From Apis mellifera (lineage: Eukaryota > Arthropoda > Insecta > Hymenoptera > Apidae): a stretch of DNA of 64,000 nucleotides. Position 1 is the first letter of the stretch. Each line of letters opens with the position of its first letter. The position numbers and the translations under genes were made by a program. Positions 1 to 11,904 of this stretch are shown one piece after another. The stretch spans positions 2,071,222-2,135,221 of the forward strand of contig NC_037645.1 in NCBI RefSeq assembly GCF_003254395.2. Reading direction: 5' to 3'. A model generated the notes under the pieces. The model was not told where the DNA came from. It did not search any database and was given only the letters and a program-made list of their open reading frames with translations.

Positions 1-599
1 TTCAGGAAAAAGGAAATAAGAATTTCAATTTTTAATTTAATTAATTTTCCGAAAAAGTTTCAGCAAATTGATATCTAAGACCAATATCATTGATATGTAT
101 TTCTGTATTCTTTTTTCCATTTTTTTTCTTTTTTTGTTATTTTTCTTCGTTCGATACTTCAAAGTACTTGGTCATATTTTTCTATCGAAGCAAATAATAT
201 AATAAACATCACAATGATATCAATTTAAAAGTCCAAATAAATGAAATCGTTTACAATTTTTTTTCAATAGAAAAAACACGATATCACATTCGATAGAGGT
301 AACACGATCAAAAGCCTGAAAAGCCGAATTTCTTTTGAAATTCTTTTTTAGATTTTAATTGAAATTTTAATAATTTTTCAGTTTTTTATTTCGTATAACA
401 AAAAAAGAAAAAAAAAGGAAACCAAATATAATTATGTAATATTCGATAGAGATGAATTAAACGTAACGTGAAAAGAAGATATCTGATAAAAAAAATAGAA
501 TTCTAATCTGAAAGAAGAAACAAATAAAAAATAAAGAGAAAAAACATTTTTCCTGGTAATAACATTTAAACTGGTAATAATAGTAACAAAAAAAGAGAA

Positions 600-800
600 C
601 GTTTATTAATCACAGCATGATTCCCTCACTCATCAAATGCGTTTGAAGATAATCGTAAATTGCAATCTTTGAACACGTGACTTAGTATCTTCTGAATCCT
701 TTTCGATTTCTTTTCGGTATTTGGGGAGCAATACCGGGATTTCGAAGTATGCTTGTTCGAGCTATGCGCTGGAATGAAGCCTGAATACTCATAACAGCAA
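600..800 (-). pseudogene. Twin of the coding-like fragment at 14,974-15,190
   Basis: Same sequence as the fragment at 14,974-15,190 but with frame-shifting indels; short matching peptides (HVFKD, THLMSE) appear in different frames. A TGA stop and AATAAA lie at its 3' end (about 604-615 on the minus strand). Family not recognised. Confidence 0.35.
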
Positions 801-929
801 TGTAATTCTGCTCCAGATTGTTTTCTTTCTTTTTTTTTTTTTTTTGTTCCTCGTATATAATAAACAGGGAGGACTAGAAGAAAGTTTTGAACGATATATG
901 ATTTATTTCATAAGTTAACTTCTTATGTT

Positions 930-1248
930 GGCAATACTTGTGCAGGACCAAGAAAATGGGCTATCTTTTAAAAAATATTAAATGAATTTGATGAGAATTG
1001 TTGATAATTTTATTTTATTGGTTATGTCCTCAAAATATGAGATTTTTCCCTTTTTAGGGAATTTTTCTTAGTTTGTTCACATTGGTAGGAAGATGTTCGA
1101 GGTTCATTCCGAGCAGCCATACGCGTTTGTAGGCCATTTCCTCAGTAGTTTAAACACATTTTGAAAGACTACTAAAAAAGCATAGAGCATCAGTGCCGCG
1201 TCAAGATTCCTCAGCTTTTTGGTCGTTATCTTTTTCTGTCGTTTTTTT
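930..1248 (-). pseudogene. Second coding-like segment, broken, up to the N gap
   Basis: Minus-strand segments with balanced composition, for example NLEHLPTNVNK and ISYFEDITNKIKLS, lie in shifting frames. The twin at about 15,300-15,600 shows the same pieces with different indels. Together with the 600-800 fragment this may be one gene interrupted by sequencing errors. Uncertain. Confidence 0.25.
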
Positions 1249-1273
1249 NNNNNNNNNNNNNNNNNNNNNNNNN
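1249..1273. other. Assembly gap of 25 N
   Basis: Exactly 25 N at the boundary between flanking repeat F and the palindrome left arm. A fixed-size placeholder is likely, so the true distance and even the adjacency are unknown. Confidence 0.95.
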
Positions 1274-1281
1274 AAAGAGAG

Positions 1282-4200
1282 ATAGACTGACGACATGCGC
1301 ATTGCGATGCGCACTGACTCGTCCCGCGTCTCGAATTAAGGGATGTTCTGATTGGTTGGCTCATGATGCTTATTTTTTTCATTCAAAAGTCGCGCGAAAA
1401 ATTGAAATATAATATAACACATAAATTAATTGTTGTTGCTTGTGAAATTGAAATCCTGTAAAGATCTATTTATTGGAAAAAAAAAAAATAATAAAAAAAA
1501 TTAAAAGATTAAATTATTAGTAGAATTACTAATTTAACAAGACAATAAAATAATTATAATACAAAGAAGGAATTCAATAGAAAGATTAATTAAATTTAAA
1601 TAAAAATAAAAAAAAACAAACAAAAGCAAAAGCAATAGAGAAATTCAACGAAAAACTTAAATAAATTCATAAAAATTGAAAAAATAGAAAGAGAACATAA
1701 TAGAAAACTGGATTTAATTTAACAATTGATTTTAAAATAATCAAAACACAGGAATTTGAAGTTAACTTCAAAATAGATTTAAGATAATAAATTTAAGGAA
1801 TTAAATTGTAATAATTAAATAAAAGAGAGCAATATCGACATAAAAATCAACAAAAGAAAAAAATAAAAGAATATTTAATATAACTAAATCTGGGAAAAAA
1901 AACGAGAAAATATATTTAATATAAGATTCAAAGAGATTAAGAAAGATTGAAGTACAAGTAAAATATTTTAAATTGAGATTGACAAAATCTGAACAAAATT
2001 AGAATATAAAAAAGAATAACCTTAAATAAAAATTAAATAAATCTAAGAGAATGTATTGAATATAAATAAAATTTGATATAAATTAAATTAATTGGAAGAA
2101 TAAATATATATACGTATATATAAAAGAAAAATTAAACAATATAGTACATAAATAATAAATGATGAAAAAATTAAAAGAGAATATAACACAAAAAGTTAAA
2201 TACTGTAAAATAAAAAAGAATGAGAAGAAAACATAATGATAAAGAAAAATTTTATTTTAAGTTTAGAAAAAATCTAAAACAAAGATTAACATGAATGTTA
2301 AATTCTTTAAAGAATTCTTTCTTAGAAAGAACATACATAAAAAAGAATTTAGTTACTTTGTTTAAATATCTTTCTTAATTTAGACAATATTTCCTATTAA
2401 ATCCTTGTTTTTTATTTCAATTCAATTCAAATATTGAATTTCAAATATTTAGATCATTTTAATTTTGAGGTTAAATTCTCCTCCAATATTTTAATTTTCT
2501 TTTACTTCATTATAGTTAACATTTATGTTATACTTTTTGTTTATATTTTATTCATTATTTATATATAACAATGTAAAATATGTTTCTTATATGTTGCAGC
2601 ATTGTAACATTTAGTTAATTGCTATGTTGCATCATATAAAGGAATTTATTATTATGATATATATATAATGAATAAATATAAAAACATAAGAAAGAATATA
2701 ACATGAAAGTTAACTATAATAAAGTAAAAAAATGGTTGAAACATAGTTGAAGAATTTAATCTTAAATTTAAAAATATTTAAAAGAACTGAAATATAAAAG
2801 AAGGATTAACAGAAATATTATCCAAATTAAAGAAAATGTTAAAGAAAATAACTTAATTTGCTCTTTGGTATTTTAAATATTTAGATTTAGATTTTTTCAA
2901 TTTGTTTTACTGCATGATAATTAACATTTATATTATATTCCCTTTTATTCATTATTTGTATTACAATCTATTATGTTAATGTTAACTTCTTCCTTATATG
3001 TTACAACAATGTAAGATTCAACTAATTGTTATATTGCAACATTCAAAAGAATTTAATTTACAATATATAAATAATGAATAAATAAATAAATGAATATACA
3101 AACAAAAGAGGGAATACAACATAAAAGTTAAGTACTATAAAGTAAAAAAGGATTGAATCATACCTGAAGAATTTAATCTCAAGATAAAAAAAACTGACGA
3201 AAGTAAAACATCAAGAAAAAATTTAACAATAAGTGTTTATTGAATACGAAAAAATAAAAAAGAAAAGAAAAAGAAAGAAAGGAAAGGAAAAAAAATACAT
3301 AAAAGGAGAAATTTAACATAACAACTAACTGAATCTAATTTGAATTTGAACAATAAAAATTGAACATTGTAATCGTTATTAATTATTGAATAAATCATAA
3401 TTATTACAAAATATTTTACAAAATCCTATAAGATGTCGCGTCAATATATTTCTCGTCGGTATTACGTTTATACTGACCGTTTATTTTACGATCGTTAAAG
3501 AAACACATAGAGGAGGATAAGAAATATAGAAAAAGAATAGAAAATGAACAGAGATAAGATAAAAATTGAACACGAGCACCATCTCTTGTAAGCTAGAAAC
3601 ATTTCTTTAAAAAATATTTTTCTAAAAGCACTAAGAGATGGCAATGATACTTAATTCTTATTCTATCTTATCCTCCTTAAAAGGAGAAAAATCTTATCCT
3701 GTGATTCAATCATTTTTAATTTATAATTGTTGATTTTTGTATTATATTCCCTTCTTTTATTTCTTTTATTTCTTATTTATACTTATTTATTACAATGTAT
3801 AATTTTATTGTACATTATTTAATACAATATTTCAAGTTCAGGTTAGATTTAGTTAATTGTTATTTTTATGTCTTGTATTTTATTGTTTTTATTATATTTA
3901 TGTCAAATTTCTTTTTTATGCATTTCTTTTCTTTTCTTTTCTTTCTATTTTTTTTTCTTAGAAAAATTTAACAAGTAAAAATTTTAATAAGTGTTAATTG
4001 AATAAAAGAAAAAAAAAATAGAAAGAAAACAAAAGAAAAGAAATGCATAAAAAAAGAAATTTGACATAACAATTAACTAAATCTAACCTGAACTTGAAAT
4101 ATTGTATTGAATAATGTACAATAAAAATTGTACATTGTAATAAATAAGTATAAATAAGAAATAAAAGAAATAAAAGAAGGGAATATAATACAAAAATCAA

Positions 4201-6692
4201 CAATTATAAATTAAAAATGATTGAATCACAGGATAAGATTTTTCTCCTTTTAAGGAGGATAAGATAGAATAAGAATTAAGTATCATTGCCATCTCTTAGT
4301 GCTTTTAGAAAAATATTTTTTTAAAGAAATATTTCTAGCTTACAAGAGATGGTGCTCGTGTTCAATTTTTATCTTATCTCTGTTCATTTTCTATTCTTTT
4401 TCTATATTTCTTATCCTCCTCTATGTGTTTCTTTAACGATCGTAAAATAAACGGTCAGTATAAACGTAATACCGACGAGAAATATATTGACGCGACATCT
4501 TATAGGATTTTGTAAAATATTTTGTAATAATTATGATTTATTCAATAATTAATAACGATTACAATGTTCAATTTTTATTGTTCAAATTCAAATTAGATTC
4601 AGTTAGTTGTTATGTTAAATTTCTCCTTTTATGTATTTTTTTTCCTTTCCTTTCTTTCTTTTTCTTTTCTTTTTTATTTTTCGTATTCAATAAACACTTA
4701 TTGTTAAATTTTTTCTTGATGTTTTACTTTCGTCAGTTTTTTTTATCTTTGAGATTAAATTCTTCAGGTATGATTCAATCCTTTTTTACTTTATAGTACT
4801 TAACTTTTATGTTGTATTCCCTCTTTTGTTTGTATATTCATTTATTTATTTATTCATTATTTATATATTGTAAATTAAATTCTTTTGAATGTTGCAATAT
4901 AACAATTAGTTGAATCTTACATTGTTGTAACATATAAGGAAGAAGTTAACATTAACATAATAGATTGTAATACAAATAATGAATAAAAGGGAATATAATA
5001 TAAATGTTAATTATCATGCAGTAAAACAAAATTGAAAAAATCTAAATCTAAATATTTAAAATACCAAAAGAGCAAATTAAGTTATTTTCTTTAACATTTT
5101 CTTTAATTTGGATAATATTTCTGTTAAATCCTTCTTTTATATTTCAGTTCTTTTAAATATTTTTAATTTGAAGATTAAATTCTTCAACTATGTTTCAATC
5201 ATTTTTTACTTAATTATACTTATCTTTTATGTTATACTCTCTTCTTATGTTTTATATTTATTCATTATATATATATCATAATAATAAATTCCTTTATATG
5301 ATGCAACATAACAATTAACTAAATTATATTACAATGCTGCAACATATAGTTTACATTGTATTTTACATTGTAATACATAAATAATGAATAAAATATAAAC
5401 AGGAAATATAACATAAATGTTAGTTATCATGAAGTAAAAGAAAATTAAAATATTGGAGAAGAATTTAACCTCAAAGTTAAAATAACCTAAATATTTGGAA
5501 TTCAATATTTGAATTGAATTGAAATAAAAAACAAGGATTTAATGGGAAATATTGTCTAAATCAAGAAAGACATTTAAACAAAATAACTAAATTTTCTTTT
5601 TTATGTATGTTCTTTCTAAGAAAGAATTCTTTAAAGAATTTAACATTCATGTTAAATTCTTTCTTTATTATATGTTTTAGATTTTTTCTAAACTTAAAAT
5701 AAAATTTTTCTTTATCATTATGTTTCTTCTCATTCTTTTTATTTTACAGTATTTAACTTTTTATGTTATATTCTCTTTAATTTTTTCATCATTTATTATT
5801 ATGTACTATATTGTTTAATTTTTCTTTTATATATACGTATATATATTTATTCTTCCAATTAAATTAATTTATATCAAATTTTATTTATATTCACTACGTT
5901 CTCTTAGATTTATTTAATTTTTATTTAACGTTATTCTTTTTTTATATTCTAATTTTGTTCAGATTTTGTTCATCTCAATTTAAAATATTTTACTTGTACT
6001 TCAATCTTTCTTAATCTCTTTGAATCTTATATTAAATATGTTTTCTCATTTTTTTCCCCAGATTTAGTTATATTAAATATTCTTTTATTTTTTTCTTTGT
6101 TGATTTTTATGTCGATATTGCTCTCTTTTATTTAATTCCTACAATTTAATTCCTTAAATTTATCTATTTTAAAGTTAAATTCAAATTCCTGTGTTTTGAT
6201 TATTTTAAAATCAATTGTTAAATTAAATCCAATTTTATATTATGTTTTCTTTCTATTTTTTCAATTTTTATGAATTTATTTAAGTTTTATTTAAGTTGAA
6301 TTTCTTTTTTGCTTTTATTTTTGTTTTGTTTTTTCTTTTATTTAAATTTAATTAGTCTTTTTATTGAATTCCTTCTTTGTATTATAACTATTTTATTATC
6401 TTGTTAAATTAGTAATTCTACTAATAATTTTTATTTCTTTTAGTATTATTATTTTTTTTTTCCAATAAATAGATCTTTACAGGATTTCAATCTCACAAGC
6501 AACAACAAATAATTTATGTGTTATATTATATTTCAATTTTTCGCGCGATTTTTGAATGAAAAAAATAAGCATCATGAGCCAACCAATCAGAATATCCCTT
6601 AATAAGTGACGCGGGACGAGTTAGTGCGCATCGCAATGCGCATCGCAGTGCGCAATTCAGTGCGCACCACACTGCGCATGTCATCAGTCTAC
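1282..6692. repeat. Giant palindrome (inverted repeat), copy 1
   Basis: Arms of about 2.7 kb, 1,282-~3,955 and ~4,010-6,692, run as near-perfect reverse complements around a ~50-bp loop near 3,957-4,010. The right arm ends inside the U1 promoter and the left arm carries a mirror copy of it (CCAAT box and two TGCGCA). Arms are AT-rich with nested smaller dyads. The left arm holds a ~35-bp segment near 3,865-3,900 that is missing from the right arm. A 25-N gap lies 8 bp outside the left arm end. Either a genuine large cruciform-capable repeat or partly an assembly product. Confidence 0.85.
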
Positions 6693-6745
6693 AGTTGAAA
6701 ATTGTGCGAAGTGGATGTGTCGTCGCGAATTCGGATTACGCAGTA
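6580..6745 (+). promoter_or_regulatory. U1 promoter-like segment: CCAAT box and five phased TGCGCA
   Basis: CCAATCA (NF-Y-type) at 6583-6589, then TGCGCA starting at 6625, 6637, 6649, 6661 and 6673, exactly 12 bp apart, then exon 1 ending with donor CA|GTAAGT at 6742. GCGCA is the half-site of the NRF-1/Ewg consensus (known). No TATA box. The CpG density contrasts with the surrounding AT-rich DNA. Bidirectional use is possible because a mirror copy lies at 1,282-1,350. Confidence 0.5.
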
Positions 6746-9700
6746 AGTAATTTTATTCTTATTATTACCAAATTTATTGCTAATTTAGTTTTTTAAATAA
6801 TCCATTCGGTGTAGTGAGAAGGAAATTAATTAGTTTTTTGGGTATCTTTGTGTCTTTTCCTTCGATTGTTCATTTTTCGTCTATTGCGTCATTAGCGTCC
6901 CGTATCGAAATATTTCGAGACAGAATTTGAAATCGTATATTGGTACTTTTTAATATAATTTTAATCGTATACGTTTATTTTACAATTTCTTGTACTTTAT
7001 TTTTTATCATTTTAGTCAAATCAAAGTCATATAAAAGAAATTTTTTAGGATTTATTACGTATTCATTTCGTGAAATCGAATTATTCAAGTATCGCATATT
7101 TTTCCGAATGTATATATAATATATCGTGTAGAAGGTCTTCTCGCGTGTTTATTGTTTACTTTTTTTGGTCTATCGTTTATATTTTGCTCGAGGCTAGAAA
7201 CACTTCGTACGATATTTCATTTCCAAGAAATTGGATTCGTGTTCAAACATGTTTCGACTTGTCGAGCGTATCCCCTCTCCTTTTGTTATTCGATGCGCAA
7301 AGTCGAATCGCGCAGTAAAGTGACATTGTTCGTCGACTCGTCGTGGCAATTAGACGTTTGAAATTTTCTCGAGACGTGTGTTCTATTTAGTGCGTAATAT
7401 TTTAATATTATTTTTTGTATAGTTATTTTTTTTATCATTTGTGCGTTTTTATTTAATTAATACATCTTTGTTCAATATTTTATCATTAGAATTGATAATT
7501 GTTTGACAGGTAAATCATTTTGAGTTATTCATTTGTATTCATCATGTAATTCGATTATTATCGAATTTAATAAGATAGCTTATGCAAATTTTTATTTGAT
7601 TTGATTGTTTTAACACTTTAACATAATCTAATTTCACACATTTTATTCATTTATTTAAAAGTTTTGATTTTTTTTCTTCACAGGTTTAATTGGTAGCGTT
7701 TTGATAGCGTCCTCTCAAAAGGCGGGAAAAATTCCAATATGGACGCCATGTCTTTCTTGATGATGTGGTAAAATTTTATATTTCGTACGTATAAATTTTT
7801 ATTCTGTTTTTGTATTGAATTATTAGTGATTGTTGTTAAGCAATTCGTAATAAAATTACGTTCTAATTAAAAGAAAGTGAAAAAATAAAAAATTTATCAG
7901 AAACTTTCATGGTTTATCATTGAAAATTAAATTTTAAAGTCTGGTAATGAACATTTTATTAAATTTCAGATATTAGTAAATAATTGATAATATTTTTATA
8001 CATAATTTATGATCAGTTAAAATAAAAGGGCAATATTTTCAGAACAAATGCTCGATAAGAAGAAGAAGAAAAATATTAAAAAAATATTGTTTCTTCTTCT
8101 ATCTCTCCCCACCCCTCTACTAATTTAATATTAATTTCAGAAAATATTTGTGACCGCGCGCAATGCGGTTAATAGAATCAGTGTTTGCTTCGTCATAGTA
8201 TTTTTAATATTTTTTAGAGCACAATAGCTCTTAGATTAAATTTTAATTTAAAAATAATCAAACGCGAAGATAGAATCAGTGCTTGTTCGTCGATTACAGA
8301 ACATATACGAACGCGTTAATAGTCTCTTATTTTTATTTTTTTTATTTTAAATATTCGTTTTCGGTACAGGGTAGAATCAGTGCTTCTCTCAAGAAAATAC
8401 GGCGATCATCCACCACGCGAAGAGGTAAGAAGAATCATTAGATTTTTTAGATTTTAATCTTTTACATTAGAATTTCATAGTTTTGTTATTATTAAAATTT
8501 CATTTTATTTCAGATGCCGATGATCTTTATGAAGATTTTTTTTGGACTAATGTTAAAAAATATTTGTGACCACGCGCAATGTGGTTGATAGAATCAGTGT
8601 TTGCTTCGTCATAGTATTTTGAATATTTTTAGAGCACAATAGCTCTTAGATTAAATTTTAATTTAAAAATAATCAAACGCGAAGATAGAATCAGTGCTTG
8701 TTCGCCGACTACAGAACATATACGAACGCGTTAATAGTCTCTTATTTTTATTTCTTTATTTTAAATATTCGTTTTCGGTATAGGGTAGAATCAGTGCTTC
8801 TCTCAAGAGAATAAGGCGATCATCCATCACGCGAAGAGGTAATTATCCTTTTATCTATCTAAATTTTTATCTAAATTCTGTAAATAGAAGTTAATTAGAA
8901 TTTGAATACATATCATCATCATTAGATATTGTAAATTTAATAATTTCATATTTCAATTTTTTCAAATAATCAGAACTATGTTTTAAATTATGATGTTTTG
9001 TCTTAGATTTCTTCCATTCTCCTACCTGATGGGGCAGCCTTATTCTCGATGACTTCTGGGCCACAATAAGTGAAGGCGTTCGTCGCATCGTATGGTGAGT
9101 CGCATGCTTTTTGGTTCCTCCGATCACTCAATCATGTCGTAGGATGAAAGATCCGAATCGACACGAGTGATTGGTTGTATACGTAGAATTTTGCACGAGC
9201 ACAATGACCGCGGGTATTTATTTATAATAATTACCCGCGAGTAGTAACAATTATTTCTTTTCTGTTTTATTTATTAGTTCAGGCTAGGTCTTCTTGCGCT
9301 TCGCGTTTTGATTAATATAAAATGTTTAGTAATTTTAATAATATGATATAATAATGAAAACATATAATAATTATTATTATATAATTATCAGTGTAATACA
9401 ATAATTAGTTTGAATTTTTATAATTCAATCTCTCAAAATCCTTGAGAGTAACATTTTAAGTTATTTGGTCAATTTGATTGTCAATTTTGTCATATAATAA
9501 TTTCATATAACTTAAATATAATTTACAATATTGGTAGATAGTAAATTTTTCAATTTTTATTCGTACAAATATGGATTAAATTTTGTGCAAGAAGACATTT
9601 CGCGACAGGCAGATTTTAGAATCAGAGCAATAAGTTTTGAATATTATTCTTGTGATTTTGAAAATATGTTCTGATGAAGGAATCGCCTGAGGGTATTTCT

Positions 9701-11263
9701 ATTAATATTTATTAATATATTAAATAACAATGAATTCTTTTTTAAATTTAAATTCAAAAATTCTTTAAATTCAATATTAAAAATTTAATATAGTAAAATT
9801 TCAATAACTTATTCATAATTATTCATAATTTTTATAATTATAAAACAAATAGAGTTACAAATAATTTGAAATATAATGCAAATACAAAAAATATTAGCCC
9901 GTTAGATGAATTTATTAATAATCTTTTTAGCTCAGGATTTTCAGGTTTAACCCTTTCCATGTTCACTGTCAGGAACTCATTCACGTGCCCAGGTGCTACT
10001 TGAGTGAGGGAGAGACAATGGATATGATGACTTTAGTTCATAAGCTAATACAAATTTTTTAGCGACTGACGATGCGTTAGTGTATCGTGCACGATGTATT
10101 TTCCACATTGTGTGTGTATGGTTAGGCTGTGGAATTGCGTCGTTTCATTTATCATATTATTTTATTCACTATTCAATCACAAACACAATTTACAATCATA
10201 TTCGCAATTAAATATTGTGAATAAGTAATAAATAATTATTAAGCAAGATTATTAGATATCCTTAATCAAAAATTACAATAATGATACAATTTTGGTTCAC
10301 AATAATAGTACAATTTTAGTTCACAATGGTACCATTTAATCTAGTGGTTAATATTTTAGAAAACATTACGTATTCATAAATATTCACAATTAAAGTGTAA
10401 ATACACGTGTTTTTGTCACGTTTCACGCAATGGTCGCTAACTATCGTCAGTCGATTTCAGGAAAATGGTACGTAAAGTTAGAGTGTGCGAGTTGTGTGCC
10501 AAGCTCGGGTGTCGGAGGCGTCCCGGGACGCTTTCCCTAGTGTAGGCTTTTGCGCCCGAGTATTATGTGTGAGAATCGTGGAATGAGTGTGTTGGTATGC
10601 CTGTTTTGCCATACTTTTTAAATATAGGGCTAGGTAGGATAGGTAGTATACTTCTGGTGTGTCTGTTAATTATAAGTAGGTAGGGCCGGGCAGGTTGTCA
10701 CAGTCTCTGATCGGGTAGGCGCGTTTTCGCGTGACAATCTGTTTCAGGGAATAAAGTTTGAGAAATCGAGGGCAAAGCTGAGTCGAATGGACGACAATGC
10801 TACTCGTCTCTGGCTTTCTTATCGATTTTTCGAATTTCGTGGTCGCGGTCGCGATTTGCTTTCGAAACGAACGTTGCGCTCGAAATTCTGTGCATGTAGG
10901 AAGAACGATCACTGCGATCGTTGGTCGTCCATGCACTTAGCTTCCGCGATTTAGTCCTTTTTTTTTCTTTTTTTCTTTGATTTGCGATTAGTGAATTTCG
11001 AGCCTAGATTTAAGTTTCAGCGGGCATTGCGCCCGAAGGAGGAAGACCGAAGAGGCCTCGACAAACTGTCACGAAGAGGGGCTGCAACGAATGGTTTCTC
11101 ATCTTTTGGATCTTGCCTGGATCCAAAGAATGGGAAATCATTGTTACTACTTTGTCATTGTGCTCGTTTTAGTAATACGTAGTATATGTTGTTGTATCGT
11201 CTGGCCAATTTGCATGCTGGCCCATCGTTTATCCAGTCATCATGGGCAAATCGCGGTTTTGTA

Positions 11264-11904
11264 TTAGTGTTGCGATTGATTAATAACGGGTTGAATTAGT
11301 GTTGCGATAAAATGATGATCGCGTTTACTATAGCGTTGCGTTCAAAAAATATCGCGGTTGCTTTTAATTATTTTCATTATGAATTAGTCTATTTTTTATT
11401 GCTTTTTTTTTCTTTTTAATATAAATTTAAATTTATACTATATTTTAGATTTATAGAATAATAATAAATAATAAATTTTGTATTAAATTCATTTGAAGAA
11501 TTAGCGTTGCGTTCAAAAATAATCGCGTTTTTTATAGTAGTGTTGCGTTTTAAATTGCCCATTTCTTCCACTTGGACTGTGGAAATACTGAATGGACTCC
11601 TGAATCATCCACTGCAGCCAAAAAGGCTGTACAAAGGGTGATTGTACGACGGCAGCCTCTGATTATGGCTGCAATCTTCCGCTATTAGTGTTGCGTCTAT
11701 AATAAAATACGAGTGCATAAATTAGTTTATTAGAGTTTCGTATATGTTTTCGGGAAAACATTTTCTTTTATCTTTTCTTTTTTCTTTTTTTTTTCTTTCT
11801 TTTTTCTTTTTTTTTTATATATATATATAAAGAATTATTTAATTGGAAGTATAATGAAGCACTCTTCGCGTTTTCTTTTATAAAATTAGTATATTAGTGT
11901 TGCG
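11264..11904 (+). repeat. Seven spaced TTAGYGTTGCG motifs in U1
   Basis: TTAGTGTTGCG or one-base variants start at 11264, 11296, 11330 (TAGCG form), 11501, 11537, 11685 and 11894. They are interspersed with ATCGCG motifs, and U2 and U3 keep most of them despite divergence of the sequence between. They may be repeated protein-binding sites in an RNA or in DNA. Confidence 0.7.

Larger units (their letters stand above)
1..1248. repeat. Flanking repeat F, copy 1, with coding-like remnants
   Basis: Matches 14,404-15,595 in direct orientation throughout, with frequent one- or two-base indels between the copies. The match already begins at the window edge, so the repeat extends further left. It ends at the N gap. 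Confidence 0.85.

Noticed and set aside
8891..9127. 78-residue minus-strand frame, identical in all three units (also 27,181-27,417 and 37,280-37,516)
   Set aside because: The copies are identical only because the DNA is recently duplicated. It starts at GTG, crosses the predicted exon 5, and the diverged inverted copy near 19,130 has a stop after five codons.
10462..10545. Short frame beginning Met-Val-Arg-Lys with a Cys-x-x-Cys pair
   Set aside because: 26 codons only, its start coincides with a good GTACGT donor, and there is no diverged copy to test for conservation.
10982..11182. 66-residue plus-strand frame in each unit
   Set aside because: It starts at TTG, overlaps a predicted splice acceptor and hairpin, has no recognisable domain, and is kept only through recent DNA identity.
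11264..11904. Homology to fly roX RNA
   Set aside because: The repeated motif differs from the roX box and bees have no known equivalent dosage system. Only the general idea of repeated motifs is similar.
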